Assembly (NCBI GenBank): GCA_014859645.1
Contig: JACUTV010000011.1
Location: forward strand, 1 to 42,406
Direction of reading: 5' to 3'
DNA: 42,406 nucleotides
From: Campylobacterales bacterium
GTDB taxonomy: Bacteria > Campylobacterota > Campylobacteria > Campylobacterales > Campylobacteraceae
Within the stretch, counting starts at the first letter, position 1. Every line of letters begins with the position of its first letter. Shown here in pieces: positions 7,222 to 17,092 of the stretch. The notes under the pieces are model-generated. The model was not told the origin of the DNA, searched no databases, and saw nothing but the letters and a program-made list of their open reading frames with translations. The translations under genes were made by a program, and so were the position numbers.

Positions 7222-8508
7222 ATGCCATTAAATTTTGTTCAATCATCCACTGTTTTTTGGGCTGAAAAGATTATGCGAAAATCCCTTGCAAATAATTTGG
7301 TGATTACACCCGTTAAAGAAGAAGTTAAACGCAAGGCAAAACCTGGACACACGTACATGCTCTACATCCACGTTCCTTTTTGCCATACGTTTTGCTCCTA
7401 TTGCTCCTTTCACAAATTTTATTACAACGAAGAAAAAGCCCTGCAATATTTTTCCTTTGTGCGCCACGAATTGCGAAAAGTCAAAGAGCAAGGGTATGAT
7501 TTTGAAACCTTATATGTGGGTGGGGGCACGACGCTTATTAACGAGCCAGAACTCATTAAAACCCTCGAATACGCCAAAAGTTTATTTAGCATCAAAGAAG
7601 TCTCTTGCGAGAGCGATCCTAATCACATCGCGCCCGGTAGTTTACGCCGTTTTCGCGGCCTCATTGACCGCTTGTCTATCGGTGTTCAAAGTTTTGATGA
7701 TGGGATTTTAAAGCGCATTGGTCGGCATGAAAAATTTGGTTCAGGAGAGGAGATTCAAGAAAAACTTCTGCGCATCGGGGGGGTTTTGCCCACCACAAGC
7801 ATCGACCTTATTTTTAACTTTCCTGGACAAACAGAAGAAATCGTTTTGCGTGATGTCATTACGGCTCAAGCCCTTGATATTGACCAAATCACAACCTACC
7901 CACTCATGCAGTCAAATTTGATGAAAAAATCCATTTCAAAAGCCTTTGATAGCCAAAAAAGTGACAATGAATACCGCTTTTTTGAGCTGATTCGTGGCGC
8001 TATGAACCAATACCGTCCTATTAACGGATGGGCATTTTCACGCCAAGAAGAGCAATTAAGCGACGAATACGTGGGAAGCCACAGTGAATATGTGGGAGTA
8101 GGGAGCGGCTCTTTTAGCTTTTTGGATGGAACCTTACATGTAAACGCTTTTGACTTAGACCAATACATGCAAAAGATTGCTAACGAAGAAAGTGCGGTGA
8201 TTGCTTCTTGCGCGTTCACGCCAAAACAGCGGGTGCAGTACCAATTTATGACTTCTTTGTTTGATGGAGTGGTGCATATTGATACCTTTAATCAAACCTT
8301 GCACACCAATCTTGAGCGAACGATGAATAAAGAGATTGCGATGCTAAAGCTCGCAGGGGCCATCGACGTCTCCAATGGCATGATTGTTCCTACTGAGTTT
8401 GGGGCGTATGTGAGTTTGGTGTTGATGCGAGAGTTTTATACGGGAATGGATCAGGTGCGTGCCATGTTTCGCCCCCAAGCAGCGTTGGAAAAGATTGTGA
8501 ACTTATAG
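7222..8508 (+). CDS. HemN/HemW-like radical SAM oxidoreductase
   Basis: 428 residues of the coproporphyrinogen-dehydrogenase superfamily. It contains YIHVPFCHTFCSYCSF (cluster cysteines C-x3-C-x2-C), LYVGGGTT, RLSIGVQSFDDGILKRIGR and SIDLIFNFPGQTEE. The fourth cysteine of true HemN (CxC) is absent, so it resembles HemW or HutW/ChuW-type proteins rather than the oxygen-independent coproporphyrinogen oxidase itself; haem handling or haem degradation chemistry is possible. ATG 7222 is preferred over 7204 because AAGGAG lies 9 bases before it and because 7204 sits at the predicted transcription start. First gene of the operon with psrB2, psrC2 and the two-component pair; 19 bp separate it from psrB2. 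Confidence 0.85.
   Translation: MPLNFVQSSTVFWAEKIMRKSLANNLVITPVKEEVKRKAKPGHTYMLYIHVPFCHTFCSYCSFHKFYYNEEKALQYFSFVRHELRKVKEQGYDFETLYVGGGTTLINEPELIKTLEYAKSLFSIKEVSCESDPNHIAPGSLRRFRGLIDRLSIGVQSFDDGILKRIGRHEKFGSGEEIQEKLLRIGGVLPTTSIDLIFNFPGQTEEIVLRDVITAQALDIDQITTYPLMQSNLMKKSISKAFDSQKSDNEYRFFELIRGAMNQYRPINGWAFSRQEEQLSDEYVGSHSEYVGVGSGSFSFLDGTLHVNAFDLDQYMQKIANEESAVIASCAFTPKQRVQYQFMTSLFDGVVHIDTFNQTLHTNLERTMNKEIAMLKLAGAIDVSNGMIVPTEFGAYVSLVLMREFYTGMDQVRAMFRPQAALEKIVNL
8134..8143. repeat. TTACATGTAA iterated palindrome, copy 4
   Basis: In the HemN/HemW-like gene, encoding LHVN. Confidence 0.95.
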
Positions 8509-8527
8509 TTCTCGGATGGAGTAACCC

Positions 8528-9091
8528 ATGAAAAAAGCCTACCGACTTGTGCATGATGAAAACCTGTGTATCGGGTGTCAAGCATGCAGTGTGGCGTGTA
8601 GGGCTGAGAATAAAATTCCCGAAGAAGTATACAGACTCCAAGTAACCGTTTCTATGAGGGCACAAGACCATACGATGGATTTTACAAGACGCTCTTGCGT
8701 GATGTGCGATAATGCCCCTTGCGTGGAAGTGTGTCCGACCCATGCTACCTTTCAAATGCGCGATGGCATTGTTCTTGTGGATGAAAAACGGTGTGTTTCG
8801 TGCAAATACTGCGCTCTTGCTTGTCCCTATGGTGCGCGCTATACCGACCCCTTGACTAAAGCCTTACAAAAATGTGATTTTTGTTATTCTTCCCGTATTC
8901 TCAAAGGAGAATTGCCTGCATGTGTGGAGGTGTGTCCCACTGATGCTCTTGCTTTTGGTGACATCAACGACCCTCAAAGCGCACCAGCGCTAAAGCTAAA
9001 AAACAATGTTAGTATATACCCCAAAGCACACCTTGGTACCAAACCTAAAGTTGTGATTATTCCTAATGCTAAAGGAATGCCCCGTGAATAG
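8528..9091 (+). CDS. PsrB-like four-cluster ferredoxin subunit (orphan copy)
   Basis: 187 residues. It contains four [4Fe-4S] cysteine groups: CIGCQACSVACRAE, CVMCDNAPCVEVCP, CVSCKYCALACPYGAR and CDFCYSS with a later CVEVCP. This is the electron-transfer subunit typical of polysulfide/thiosulfate or tetrathionate-type molybdoenzymes, and is clearly paralogous to the PsrB encoded at 28550-29125 (same VHDENLCIGCQAC start and FGDINDP near the end). No catalytic molybdopterin subunit is adjacent. The last bases overlap the next gene. Confidence 0.9.
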   Translation: MKKAYRLVHDENLCIGCQACSVACRAENKIPEEVYRLQVTVSMRAQDHTMDFTRRSCVMCDNAPCVEVCPTHATFQMRDGIVLVDEKRCVSCKYCALACPYGARYTDPLTKALQKCDFCYSSRILKGELPACVEVCPTDALAFGDINDPQSAPALKLKNNVSIYPKAHLGTKPKVVIIPNAKGMPRE

Positions 9092-10055
9092 CATGTGGGG
9101 AAGTATGGCTCAGCACGAGATTGTTCATTGGCCATGGCCCATTGCGGTGTACCTGTTTTTAGCGGGCCTAAGTGCGGGATCGATGCTTGTAGCGTTGCTG
9201 GTCAAATGGAATCGGCACGAACACAGCACAAACTCCATCTGGGACGCGATGGTAAAAGCAGGCGCGTTGATTGCGCCAAGTGCGATTATCCTTGGGCTTG
9301 GGTTGTTGGTTCTTGATCTTGGAAAACCCCTTTCTTTTTTTTGGCTTTTGGTCTATTATAATCCCACTTCAGTCATGTCTATCGGGGTGATTATTTTACT
9401 GTGTTATACCCCGCTTACCCTACTCTTTACCCTTATGATTTTTGAAGAAAACGTGAAACAGATTCAGGTGTTGCGGGTATTTTTGCCGCTGATTACTTTT
9501 GTTCGCTCTTTTTCGCACCGCGCGAAAGAGTTGGAATATTTTTTGTTTGCTTTTGCCTTGGCTGTAGGGGCGTACACGGGATTTTTACTCTCAGCTATTC
9601 AAGCGTTACCCATGTGGAACAACCCTATTTTGCCAATTTTATTTTTAACTTCAGGAATTTCTGCGGGCATCGCTTCAAATATCCTCGTAGGCCTCTTGTT
9701 TTTCAAGAGCTCCCTCAACCCAGAAAGTGTCAAATACCTTCTGGTGCTTGACATGCGCGCGGTGATGAGTGAAATCCCTTTGCTTATCATGCTGTTCATT
9801 GGGATGTTCTACGGCGGTGAAGCGGGCGTTCTTGCGGCAAAATCAGCACTCACCCAAGGACATTTGGCGTGGATTTTTTGGTGCGGTGTTGTAGGAATTG
9901 GCTTGCTAACACCCCTCACAATCGCCTTTACTGCGCTACGTAATCATGCATACCGCATGGGGTTTATTGTGGCTAATTCGATGATTGTGCTTTTAGGTGT
10001 TTTTCTGCTACGATACTACATAGTTTACGCAGGCCAAACCTTTACTGGCGTCTAA
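9084..10055 (+). CDS. NrfD/PsrC-like quinone-interacting membrane subunit (orphan copy)
   Basis: 323 residues with about eight hydrophobic helices. It opens with MWGSMAQHEIVHWPWPIAVYLFLAGLSAG, closely parallel to the PsrC at 27600-28553. NrfD-family subunits exchange electrons and protons with the quinone pool. The start is GTG 9084: AAAGGA lies 7-8 bases upstream and the N-terminus then aligns with the paralogue. The upstream ATG 9066 would add residues lying inside psrB2. It overlaps psrB2 by 8 bp and is followed after 31 bp by the response regulator. Confidence 0.9.
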   Translation: MNSMWGSMAQHEIVHWPWPIAVYLFLAGLSAGSMLVALLVKWNRHEHSTNSIWDAMVKAGALIAPSAIILGLGLLVLDLGKPLSFFWLLVYYNPTSVMSIGVIILLCYTPLTLLFTLMIFEENVKQIQVLRVFLPLITFVRSFSHRAKELEYFLFAFALAVGAYTGFLLSAIQALPMWNNPILPILFLTSGISAGIASNILVGLLFFKSSLNPESVKYLLVLDMRAVMSEIPLLIMLFIGMFYGGEAGVLAAKSALTQGHLAWIFWCGVVGIGLLTPLTIAFTALRNHAYRMGFIVANSMIVLLGVFLLRYYIVYAGQTFTGV

Positions 10056-10086
10056 AAAATCAACACAACACCTTAGGAAAAAGCCA

Positions 10087-10758
10087 ATGAAGATTCTTCT
10101 GCTTGAAGACGATTATAACTACCGCGAAAGTATCAAAGAGTACCTTGAAATGCTTGGTTTTGAGGTGGACGATTTTGACAATGGTGCAGATGCACTAGAT
10201 AGTATTTATGAAAAAACCTACTACTTACTGATTTTAGACATCAAGGTGCCCGAAGTGAGTGGGCATGAGATTATTCGCTATGTTAAAGAGTCGCAGATTA
10301 AAGTGCCGATTATGATTATTACTTCCTTGGTAGATATTGATAATGTGGCGATTGGGTACGAGCTTGGCTGTAACGAATACCTCAAAAAACCCTTTGATTT
10401 AGTAGAGCTCAAATACCGTGTGCTTGGGCTGATTAATACCTTTTACCCGACTAACAATAAAAACTGTGTTGAGATTGACCAAGAATACACCTTCGACATC
10501 GTGGAAGGGTTGTTGTATAAATCAGGCAAAGAAGTGAGCCTTACGGCTAAAGAAAAAGACCTTATCTTGTACCTTGTGCGCAACAAAAACGCCTATGCGA
10601 GTATTGAGATGCTGCGGGAAGAAGTGTGGGAAGGAAAGGCGATTCACCACGCGGATATTCGGATGCACGTGCGCAAAATTCGCCAAAAAACCACGCCAGA
10701 ATTTATTGAGTCATTTCGGGGGCTAGGGTACAAAATCCATGTTAAAGCAGAGTCTTAA
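10087..10758 (+). CDS. OmpR/PhoB-family response regulator
   Basis: 223 residues. The receiver domain (1-115) has the acidic pocket LLEDD (6-9), phospho-acceptor Asp-51 in LLILDIKVP, the switch Ser/Thr in IMIITS, and the conserved Lys in YLKKPF. A winged-helix C-terminal domain (about 130-220) includes LTAKEKDLILYLV and the terminal FRGLGYKI. It follows psrC2 and overlaps the kinase gene by 20 bp. As the last regulatory unit of an operon that begins with box P1, it is the best candidate to bind the 11-bp direct repeats at P1 and at the psrA promoter (inference). Confidence 0.94.
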   Translation: MKILLLEDDYNYRESIKEYLEMLGFEVDDFDNGADALDSIYEKTYYLLILDIKVPEVSGHEIIRYVKESQIKVPIMIITSLVDIDNVAIGYELGCNEYLKKPFDLVELKYRVLGLINTFYPTNNKNCVEIDQEYTFDIVEGLLYKSGKEVSLTAKEKDLILYLVRNKNAYASIEMLREEVWEGKAIHHADIRMHVRKIRQKTTPEFIESFRGLGYKIHVKAES

Positions 10759-11929
10759 ATCTCCCCTGATGTACACGCTGCTCATTGGGCTGCTTTTTTG
10801 TGTTCCAGGCTTTCAAGTGTTGCAACTCACCCTTAAAGAACAACACACCAATAACAGTATTGAGCTAATGCAGTGGTCCACATTGATTCGTAGTGCTATT
10901 GAAACTTATGAAGGCCAAGAACCCTTACATGTAAAGGTTCCAAGTTCTGTGGTCTACACCTTTGGGCTTTACGACGCTTCGCGCAATATTTTGTATTCGA
11001 CCCTCACCCAAGAACCTTCCACCTTTGCCTTTACAGCGCGGAGCGAAGGGGGATTTTTTTACTACCAAACGGTGTTGGGTAATAACCCTGTGAATGCTTT
11101 GTATTTGATTGTGGCGATGCCAGTGAGCAATACAAAGATTATCTTGATGGCGACGATTATTTTGCTGCTGACGTTGTGCGTGCTGTATGTGACGGCGCAT
11201 TTTATGATTTTGCACAGCATTAAGCCCTATCAAGAGACGCAAAACTACATGAACACGTTTTTTAACGACGCTATGCATGAGCTTAAAACGCCTTTGGGGG
11301 TGATTCACATCAACCTCGAACTCCTAGAGGCAACCCAGCCAGAATCCAAGTATATTGGGCGTATGAAAGCAGCGACAAAACAGATGCAAATGACCTATGA
11401 GGACGTAGAGTACTACATCAAGCACACGCGTTCTAGCTTCAACCCTGAAGTGGTGGATTTGTCCCACTATTTATTTGAACGGGTGCGCTTTTTTGAGGAT
11501 ATTGCCAAGGCAAAACAGATTTTACTCAAAGCGACCATTGCGCCGAAATTAATTGTCTTTATGAATAAAATGGAACTACAGCGGGTCATTGACAACACGA
11601 TTTCCAATGCCATCAAATACTCCAATCCTGCCTCAAGCGTGCTGCTTGAGTTAGAAGAAAAAGAGGGTAAAGCTTCGTTTCGAGTGGAGGATTTTGGCAA
11701 AGGTATCAAAGACACCAAACGGATTTTTGAGCGTTTTGAACGAGAAGATTTGGTGCAAGGCGGCTTTGGATTGGGCCTGAGTATCGTGAAAAATATTTGT
11801 CAAAAGTACGGCATTACCTACCAGGTAAGTTCGGTGCTAGCGCGTGGAAGTACTTTTTCCTATCTTTTGCCCTTATACGAAGAGCGTTGGCTCGATAAAC
11901 TCGAATCCAAAGAAACACTTCCTGCTTAA
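10739..11929 (+). CDS. Sensor histidine kinase
   Basis: 396 residues. A first membrane segment (about 10-30), a small periplasmic domain (about 32-130), a second segment (133-158), then the dimerisation domain with MHELKTP (His-180). The ATPase part has the N-box DNTISNAIKYSN, G1 VEDFGKGI, and GFGLGLSIVKNI. No HAMP domain is obvious. It is the partner of the regulator at 10087. TTACATGTAA occurs inside the periplasmic region, encoding Leu-His-Val. The 3' end overlaps by 4 bp the stop of the convergent sensor-domain gene. Confidence 0.94.
   Translation: MLKQSLKSPLMYTLLIGLLFCVPGFQVLQLTLKEQHTNNSIELMQWSTLIRSAIETYEGQEPLHVKVPSSVVYTFGLYDASRNILYSTLTQEPSTFAFTARSEGGFFYYQTVLGNNPVNALYLIVAMPVSNTKIILMATIILLLTLCVLYVTAHFMILHSIKPYQETQNYMNTFFNDAMHELKTPLGVIHINLELLEATQPESKYIGRMKAATKQMQMTYEDVEYYIKHTRSSFNPEVVDLSHYLFERVRFFEDIAKAKQILLKATIAPKLIVFMNKMELQRVIDNTISNAIKYSNPASSVLLELEEKEGKASFRVEDFGKGIKDTKRIFERFEREDLVQGGFGLGLSIVKNICQKYGITYQVSSVLARGSTFSYLLPLYEERWLDKLESKETLPA
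10925..10934. repeat. TTACATGTAA iterated palindrome, copy 5
   Basis: In the first histidine kinase gene, encoding LHVK. Confidence 0.95.
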
Positions 11930-12774
11930 AAACGCTGGGCAATCTTTCCCCATTCTGCTTGGCGTTCTGTGGTGACACTGAGGGCGTAATACCCCACTTC
12001 TTTTCCTGAAATATCATGAATAGGCAAGGAGGCAAAGTAGTGGCTGTGCCGTTGCGTGATGGAAGGACGGGTAAGGTCTAGCGTGTTGAGAAGGTAGGCT
12101 TTGTCAAAGTTTGCTTCTTTGTTGATGATGATGAAATGTTCCAAAAGGTTCATTTGATGCGGATGAAACACATTGGAAAGGCTAGCAGTTTTTTTGTCTA
12201 GCAGTACGTAAAAATCGACCCCTTGATGGTTGAGAAAGTTGGTAATGTGTTTGAAGTCAAAAATTACTTCAATGGACCCAATGTACTCTTCCTCTTCAAA
12301 GATGGGCGAAACACCTCGTAGAAAAAGACCCTCCCTTCCTGCTTCGATGCCCGAGAGCGGTGCTTTGGTCTCTTTTGCCTGAAGCAGGGAGTGACGAAAC
12401 GATTCAAGGCTGTCGCCGCTGCGTTCTAGATTCCACGCGCGCAACAAACTTTTAAAATCTGCCGTGTGCATGTGAATACGGATGGTGTAGTGGGTCAGAG
12501 GCGCTAAAGAATGCAGCGTATCATTAACAATAGACAAACACCCTTCTTTGTTTTTTGTTTTAATGCACTCTACAACCAAAGGGTTTTTAGAGAGTAAAAC
12601 AGACATGGAGAGCGCAAGACTTTTTTCTTCTTCGAGGGTTTTAGAAAAGAGTAAAATCTGATGGTTGAGATAGCGCTTGGCGTCGTTATGGGTGAGTTCT
12701 TGTTGGTACTGATACCCTGTGTACAGCACCAACAAGACAATGAAAATAGCGCTACATGTAAAGATAAAACGCAA
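11926..12774 (-). CDS. Stand-alone Cache-like periplasmic sensor domain, membrane anchored
   Basis: 282 residues. One N-terminal membrane anchor (FIFTCSAIFIVLLVLYTGYQ) is followed by an entirely extracytoplasmic domain resembling the double-Cache ligand-binding domains of chemoreceptors and kinases (VSPIFEEEEYIGSIEVIFDF, a typical Cache strand pair; DISGKEVGYYALSV near the end). The protein stops with no second membrane helix, HAMP, kinase or methyl-accepting part. TTG 12774 is the first standard start, but it lies about 19 bases from AAGGA (12798-12794); an in-frame ATT at 12786 is at the ideal 7-base spacing and would add MKPL. The gene follows nifU closely, perhaps by read-through. Confidence 0.72.
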   Translation of the reverse strand: MRFIFTCSAIFIVLLVLYTGYQYQQELTHNDAKRYLNHQILLFSKTLEEEKSLALSMSVLLSKNPLVVECIKTKNKEGCLSIVNDTLHSLAPLTHYTIRIHMHTADFKSLLRAWNLERSGDSLESFRHSLLQAKETKAPLSGIEAGREGLFLRGVSPIFEEEEYIGSIEVIFDFKHITNFLNHQGVDFYVLLDKKTASLSNVFHPHQMNLLEHFIIINKEANFDKAYLLNTLDLTRPSITQRHSHYFASLPIHDISGKEVGYYALSVTTERQAEWGKIAQRF

Positions 12775-12796
12775 TAAAGGTTTAATGCGAGGTTCC

Positions 12797-13786
12797 TTAG
12801 ATAGGCATGACGCGAATGACGGGAGAGAGTTTATCGCGCAATACGGATTCTATTGCATACAAGGTTCCTGAGGAACTGCTTGCGCATCCGCTACAAGCTC
12901 CTAAATAACGAATGTAAATGTCGATGTTTTCCTCGGAAGATTTAATGTCGATAATCTCCAAGTTACCTCCGTCCATCATCAGCATAGGGCGAATGTCCGC
13001 ATCAATGATGGTTTCAACTGCTTTAAGTTGCCCTACGACGGTGAGTTGGTCAAAAAGAACCATGTCACTTGCACCTGAAATTTTTGCATCCGCTTGAGCT
13101 TTAAGTTTTTCGTGTTCCATTTCAGCGCGTGTGTCTTTAAGGATGTCTACAAGGTAATGTTCACGGTCTTCGTGACCACCAGGTTTGATGCAGGATTTGC
13201 AAAATGCGCCTGCTTTGGTGTAGTTGGTGATGTCTTCAACGGTTTTGAGGTCGTTGAGTTTGATGACTTCTTTGATGGTGCCAAGGCTCACGCGCGCACA
13301 CTCGCACACGATGATTTCATCTTCAAAATCTTCAGGATTCACGCCTTTGTAAGAAGCAGCCGCGGCTTTGATGACGTCATAGGCCATTACCGAACAGTGC
13401 ATTTTTTGAGGCGGTACCGCAGGGATGTTGGGGTCATCGCGCATGAATTTTTCCACATCAATATTGGTAATCTTAACGGCCTCGTCTACGGTTTTCCCTT
13501 TGCAAAGCTCCGCCATCGTATCAGAGCTTGCAATGGCTGTACCACAGCCAAAGCTTTTGAATTTTGCTTCCATGATGACATTGGTTGTTTCGTTGACGAC
13601 CCAGTAAAGACGTACCGCGTCTCCACAGGATTCTGCGCCAAAATCTGCCACAATGAGTTTTCCGCCCATCGCTGCCGCTTCTTCTTCAGTGATTTGTCCC
13701 ATGTTTTTAGGGTTGTTCATCAAGTCTTGTACTTTTTGGCTGTATTCTTCCCAGATAGAGCCGCCAATCAAACTATTTTTTGCCAT
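12797..13786 (-). CDS. nifU: NifU-type iron-sulfur cluster assembly scaffold
   Basis: 329 residues in the full three-part NifU arrangement. The N-terminal IscU-like scaffold has cysteines in GAESCGDAV, FKSFGCGTAIA and KMHCSVMA. The central [2Fe-2S] ferredoxin-like domain has VCECARVS and CKSCIKPGGH. The C-terminal Nfu domain has GACSGCASSSSG. It receives sulfur from NifS to build Fe-S clusters. In Campylobacterota this pair is the housekeeping Fe-S assembly system, not a nitrogenase-only one. ATG 13786 is supported by AAAGGA. It lies 10 bp after nifS. Confidence 0.96.
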   Translation of the reverse strand: MAKNSLIGGSIWEEYSQKVQDLMNNPKNMGQITEEEAAAMGGKLIVADFGAESCGDAVRLYWVVNETTNVIMEAKFKSFGCGTAIASSDTMAELCKGKTVDEAVKITNIDVEKFMRDDPNIPAVPPQKMHCSVMAYDVIKAAAASYKGVNPEDFEDEIIVCECARVSLGTIKEVIKLNDLKTVEDITNYTKAGAFCKSCIKPGGHEDREHYLVDILKDTRAEMEHEKLKAQADAKISGASDMVLFDQLTVVGQLKAVETIIDADIRPMLMMDGGNLEIIDIKSSEENIDIYIRYLGACSGCASSSSGTLYAIESVLRDKLSPVIRVMPI

Positions 13787-13796
13787 AATATATCCT

Positions 13797-15023
<1,227 letters not shown>

Positions 15024-15081
15024 ATATTTTTTATCTTATTAATCTTTTCCGAATGGTAGACTACTCTTCATTAAAAACTCT

Positions 15082-16407
15082 TTAAGTGGGCCCATTGGCC
15101 TGAGGGCCAATCTTTTGGAGTTCTTGAATCATCGTGCCAAAGGAAACGGCGTCTTTGGGGTTTTGTTGCATAAACTGTTCCATGAACGACCGTTTCTCAA
15201 TGGCACTGTCAAGGTCCTTGTCGGCTCCTTTTTGGTACGCGCCGATGCGTATTAAAATCTCATTTTCTTTGATGAGGGAATTAAGGCGGCGAAAGCGTGT
15301 GGCGTGGCGTTGGTGTTCAGGGGTTATCACGTCTCCCATGACCCGCGAGGCGCTGTTTTGGATGTTGATAGGTGGGTAAATACCAAGATCTGCAAGTTCT
15401 CGACTAAGGACAATGTGCCCATCTAAAATACTACGGCTTTGGTCGGCGATGGGGTCACTCATGTCATCCCCCTCTACAAGAACGGTAAAAAAGGCAGTAA
15501 TAGACCCCTTGCCTTCTTCTTTGCCCGCGCGCTCCATGAGTTGAGGAAGGAGGGTGAGTACGGAAGGCGGGTAACCTTTGGAAGTAGGAGGTTCCCCAAG
15601 GGCAAGGCCGATTTCCCGTTGCGCCATGGCAAAACGGGTCACAGAATCCATCAAGAACAACACATCATGCCCTTGGTCTTTAAAATACTCCGCAATGGTC
15701 ATGGCAGAAAAAGCACCGTATTTGCGCATCAGTGGGGAATCATCGCTCGTGGCGACCACGATCACGGTGTTTGTAAGGTCGCCTCCAAGGCTTTTTTGAA
15801 TAAATTCAGGCACCTCGCGTCCGCGCTCTCCGATGAGTGCGACGACTTTAACGGGAGCTTTGGACCCGCGCACAATCATCCCCATGAGGGTAGATTTTCC
15901 CACGCCACTACCTGCAAAAATACCTACTTTTTGCCCTTTTCCACAGGTTAAAAGCCCGTCGATGGTCTTTACGCCAACTTCAAAAGGCTCGTCAATAAGC
16001 CCCCGTTTCATGGCCTCTAGCGGTGGCTTGATGATCGAAGCGCAGGTTGCACTGTGGATGGGGCCTTTACCGTCTTTGGGGTTTACAAAAGGGTCGACCA
16101 CGCGTCCCAAAAGTGCTTCGCCTACAGGAATCATCATGCCTTGTTCGCTGATAAAGACTTTGTCGCCCGTCTTGAAGCCTTCTACGAATCCAAAAGGGGA
16201 GATGAAAAAACGGTTGCTTTTAATCTCTGTAACCATCCCCAGTTCCCTGCGCAAACCATCCCGCGAAACCAGACGTACGATATCGCCAATGCTAGGGCGA
16301 AGCCCTGCTACTTCGATGGTGGTGGCGCTGATGTTGGTAATGGTGCCAAAAATAGGCGAAAGGGAGGCGCAGTTTTGGAGTTTGGATTTGAGCTGTAAAA
16401 GGCTCAT
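15082..16407 (-). CDS. fliI: Flagellar export ATPase FliI
   Basis: 441 residues, hexameric ATPase at the base of the flagellar type III export apparatus. An N-terminal beta-barrel region leads to LLGRVVDPFVNP, Walker A AGSGVGKST (165-173), IGERGREVPEF, Walker B VLFLMDSVTRFA, and RSILDGHIVLSRELA. Length and motifs match FliI rather than F1 beta subunits. The start (16407) directly abuts the folE stop. The same folE-fliI neighbourhood exists in C. jejuni. Confidence 0.97.
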   Translation of the reverse strand: MSLLQLKSKLQNCASLSPIFGTITNISATTIEVAGLRPSIGDIVRLVSRDGLRRELGMVTEIKSNRFFISPFGFVEGFKTGDKVFISEQGMMIPVGEALLGRVVDPFVNPKDGKGPIHSATCASIIKPPLEAMKRGLIDEPFEVGVKTIDGLLTCGKGQKVGIFAGSGVGKSTLMGMIVRGSKAPVKVVALIGERGREVPEFIQKSLGGDLTNTVIVVATSDDSPLMRKYGAFSAMTIAEYFKDQGHDVLFLMDSVTRFAMAQREIGLALGEPPTSKGYPPSVLTLLPQLMERAGKEEGKGSITAFFTVLVEGDDMSDPIADQSRSILDGHIVLSRELADLGIYPPINIQNSASRVMGDVITPEHQRHATRFRRLNSLIKENEILIRIGAYQKGADKDLDSAIEKRSFMEQFMQQNPKDAVSFGTMIQELQKIGPQANGPT

Positions 16408-16986
16408 TTAGTAGCGAATCCCTTGCGGGGAATTGATAAGGGAAAAAAATTCGCGACGAGTGTCAGGGTTTTTTAAAAAAGAGCCGCGCAGGGCCGAGGT
16501 ATTTGTAGTTGAGTTGATTTTTTCAACCCCGCGCATTTCCATGCACATGTGACGCGCTTGGAGCACTACGCCAACTCCTTTGGGTTTGATGACATCGTGA
16601 ATGGCCCCAGCGATTTGTTCGGTGAGCTGTTCTTGAATTTGAAGGCGTCTGGCAAAGATATTGACCATGCGTGGAATTTTGGAAAGCCCGACGACTTTGC
16701 CATTAGGAATGTACGCTACGTGCGCTCTTCCGATGATGGGTAAAAGGTGGTGTTCGCACATGGAATAAAATTCGATGTCGCGGATGAGTACCATTTCGTC
16801 ATTGCTGCTTTCAAAAAGCGCGTCGCCGAGGACTTGTTTGGGGTCTTGTGTGTACCCTTGGGTCATGAATTCAAAGGCTTTAAAGACACGTGTGGGTGTT
16901 TTTTCTAGCCCTTCGCGGGAAGTGTCTTCGCCAATGAGGGTTAAAATCGTACGAACGGCTTCTTCAAATTTGGCTTGTGTGTCCAT
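16408..16986 (-). CDS. folE: GTP cyclohydrolase I
   Basis: 192 residues, type I enzyme that opens GTP to 7,8-dihydroneopterin triphosphate, the first step of folate (and possibly queuosine) synthesis. Visible are [20 protein letters not shown], the zinc ligand motif [40 protein letters not shown], and [12 protein letters not shown] with the second zinc cysteine. Complete at the usual length. Its promoter side faces the permease gene. Confidence 0.97.
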   Translation of the reverse strand: MDTQAKFEEAVRTILTLIGEDTSREGLEKTPTRVFKAFEFMTQGYTQDPKQVLGDALFESSNDEMVLIRDIEFYSMCEHHLLPIIGRAHVAYIPNGKVVGLSKIPRMVNIFARRLQIQEQLTEQIAGAIHDVIKPKGVGVVLQARHMCMEMRGVEKINSTTNTSALRGSFLKNPDTRREFFSLINSPQGIRY

Positions 16987-17012
16987 GAGAGTCCTTGGAA
17001 TGAAAGAGCATT

Positions 17013-17074
17013 ATTGTAGCGGATGCTTCCTTTTTAGTTTCTAAAAAGAGTATAATTCTCCTCTTTACATGTAA
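17013..17074. promoter_or_regulatory. Divergent promoter region folE / permease
   Basis: A perfect TATAAT (17051-17056) serves the permease. ATTGTA on the plus strand (17013-17018) gives a minus-strand TACAAT for folE. Between them lies the perfect inverted repeat CTTTTTAG-TTT-CTAAAAAG (17030-17048), ending 2 bp before the -10. The iterated palindrome TTACATGTAA (17065-17074) covers the expected permease transcription start. No TPP-riboswitch-like sequence is visible in the leader. Confidence 0.55.
17065..17074. repeat. TTACATGTAA iterated palindrome, copy 6
   Basis: Intergenic, 8 bp after the TATAAT of the NCS1 permease promoter. Confidence 0.95.
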
Positions 17075-17092
17075 GGAATCCAAAGGAAAATA

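Noticed and set aside
8528-10055. The orphan PsrBC pair as a recent duplication of psrBC at 27.6-29.1 kb
   Set aside because: The proteins align but differ through much of their length and the nucleotide sequences are clearly different, so they are old paralogues.
16987-17092. TPP riboswitch before the possible thiamine-precursor transporter
   Set aside because: The leader is only about 30 bases after the -10 and has no recognisable thi-box motifs.
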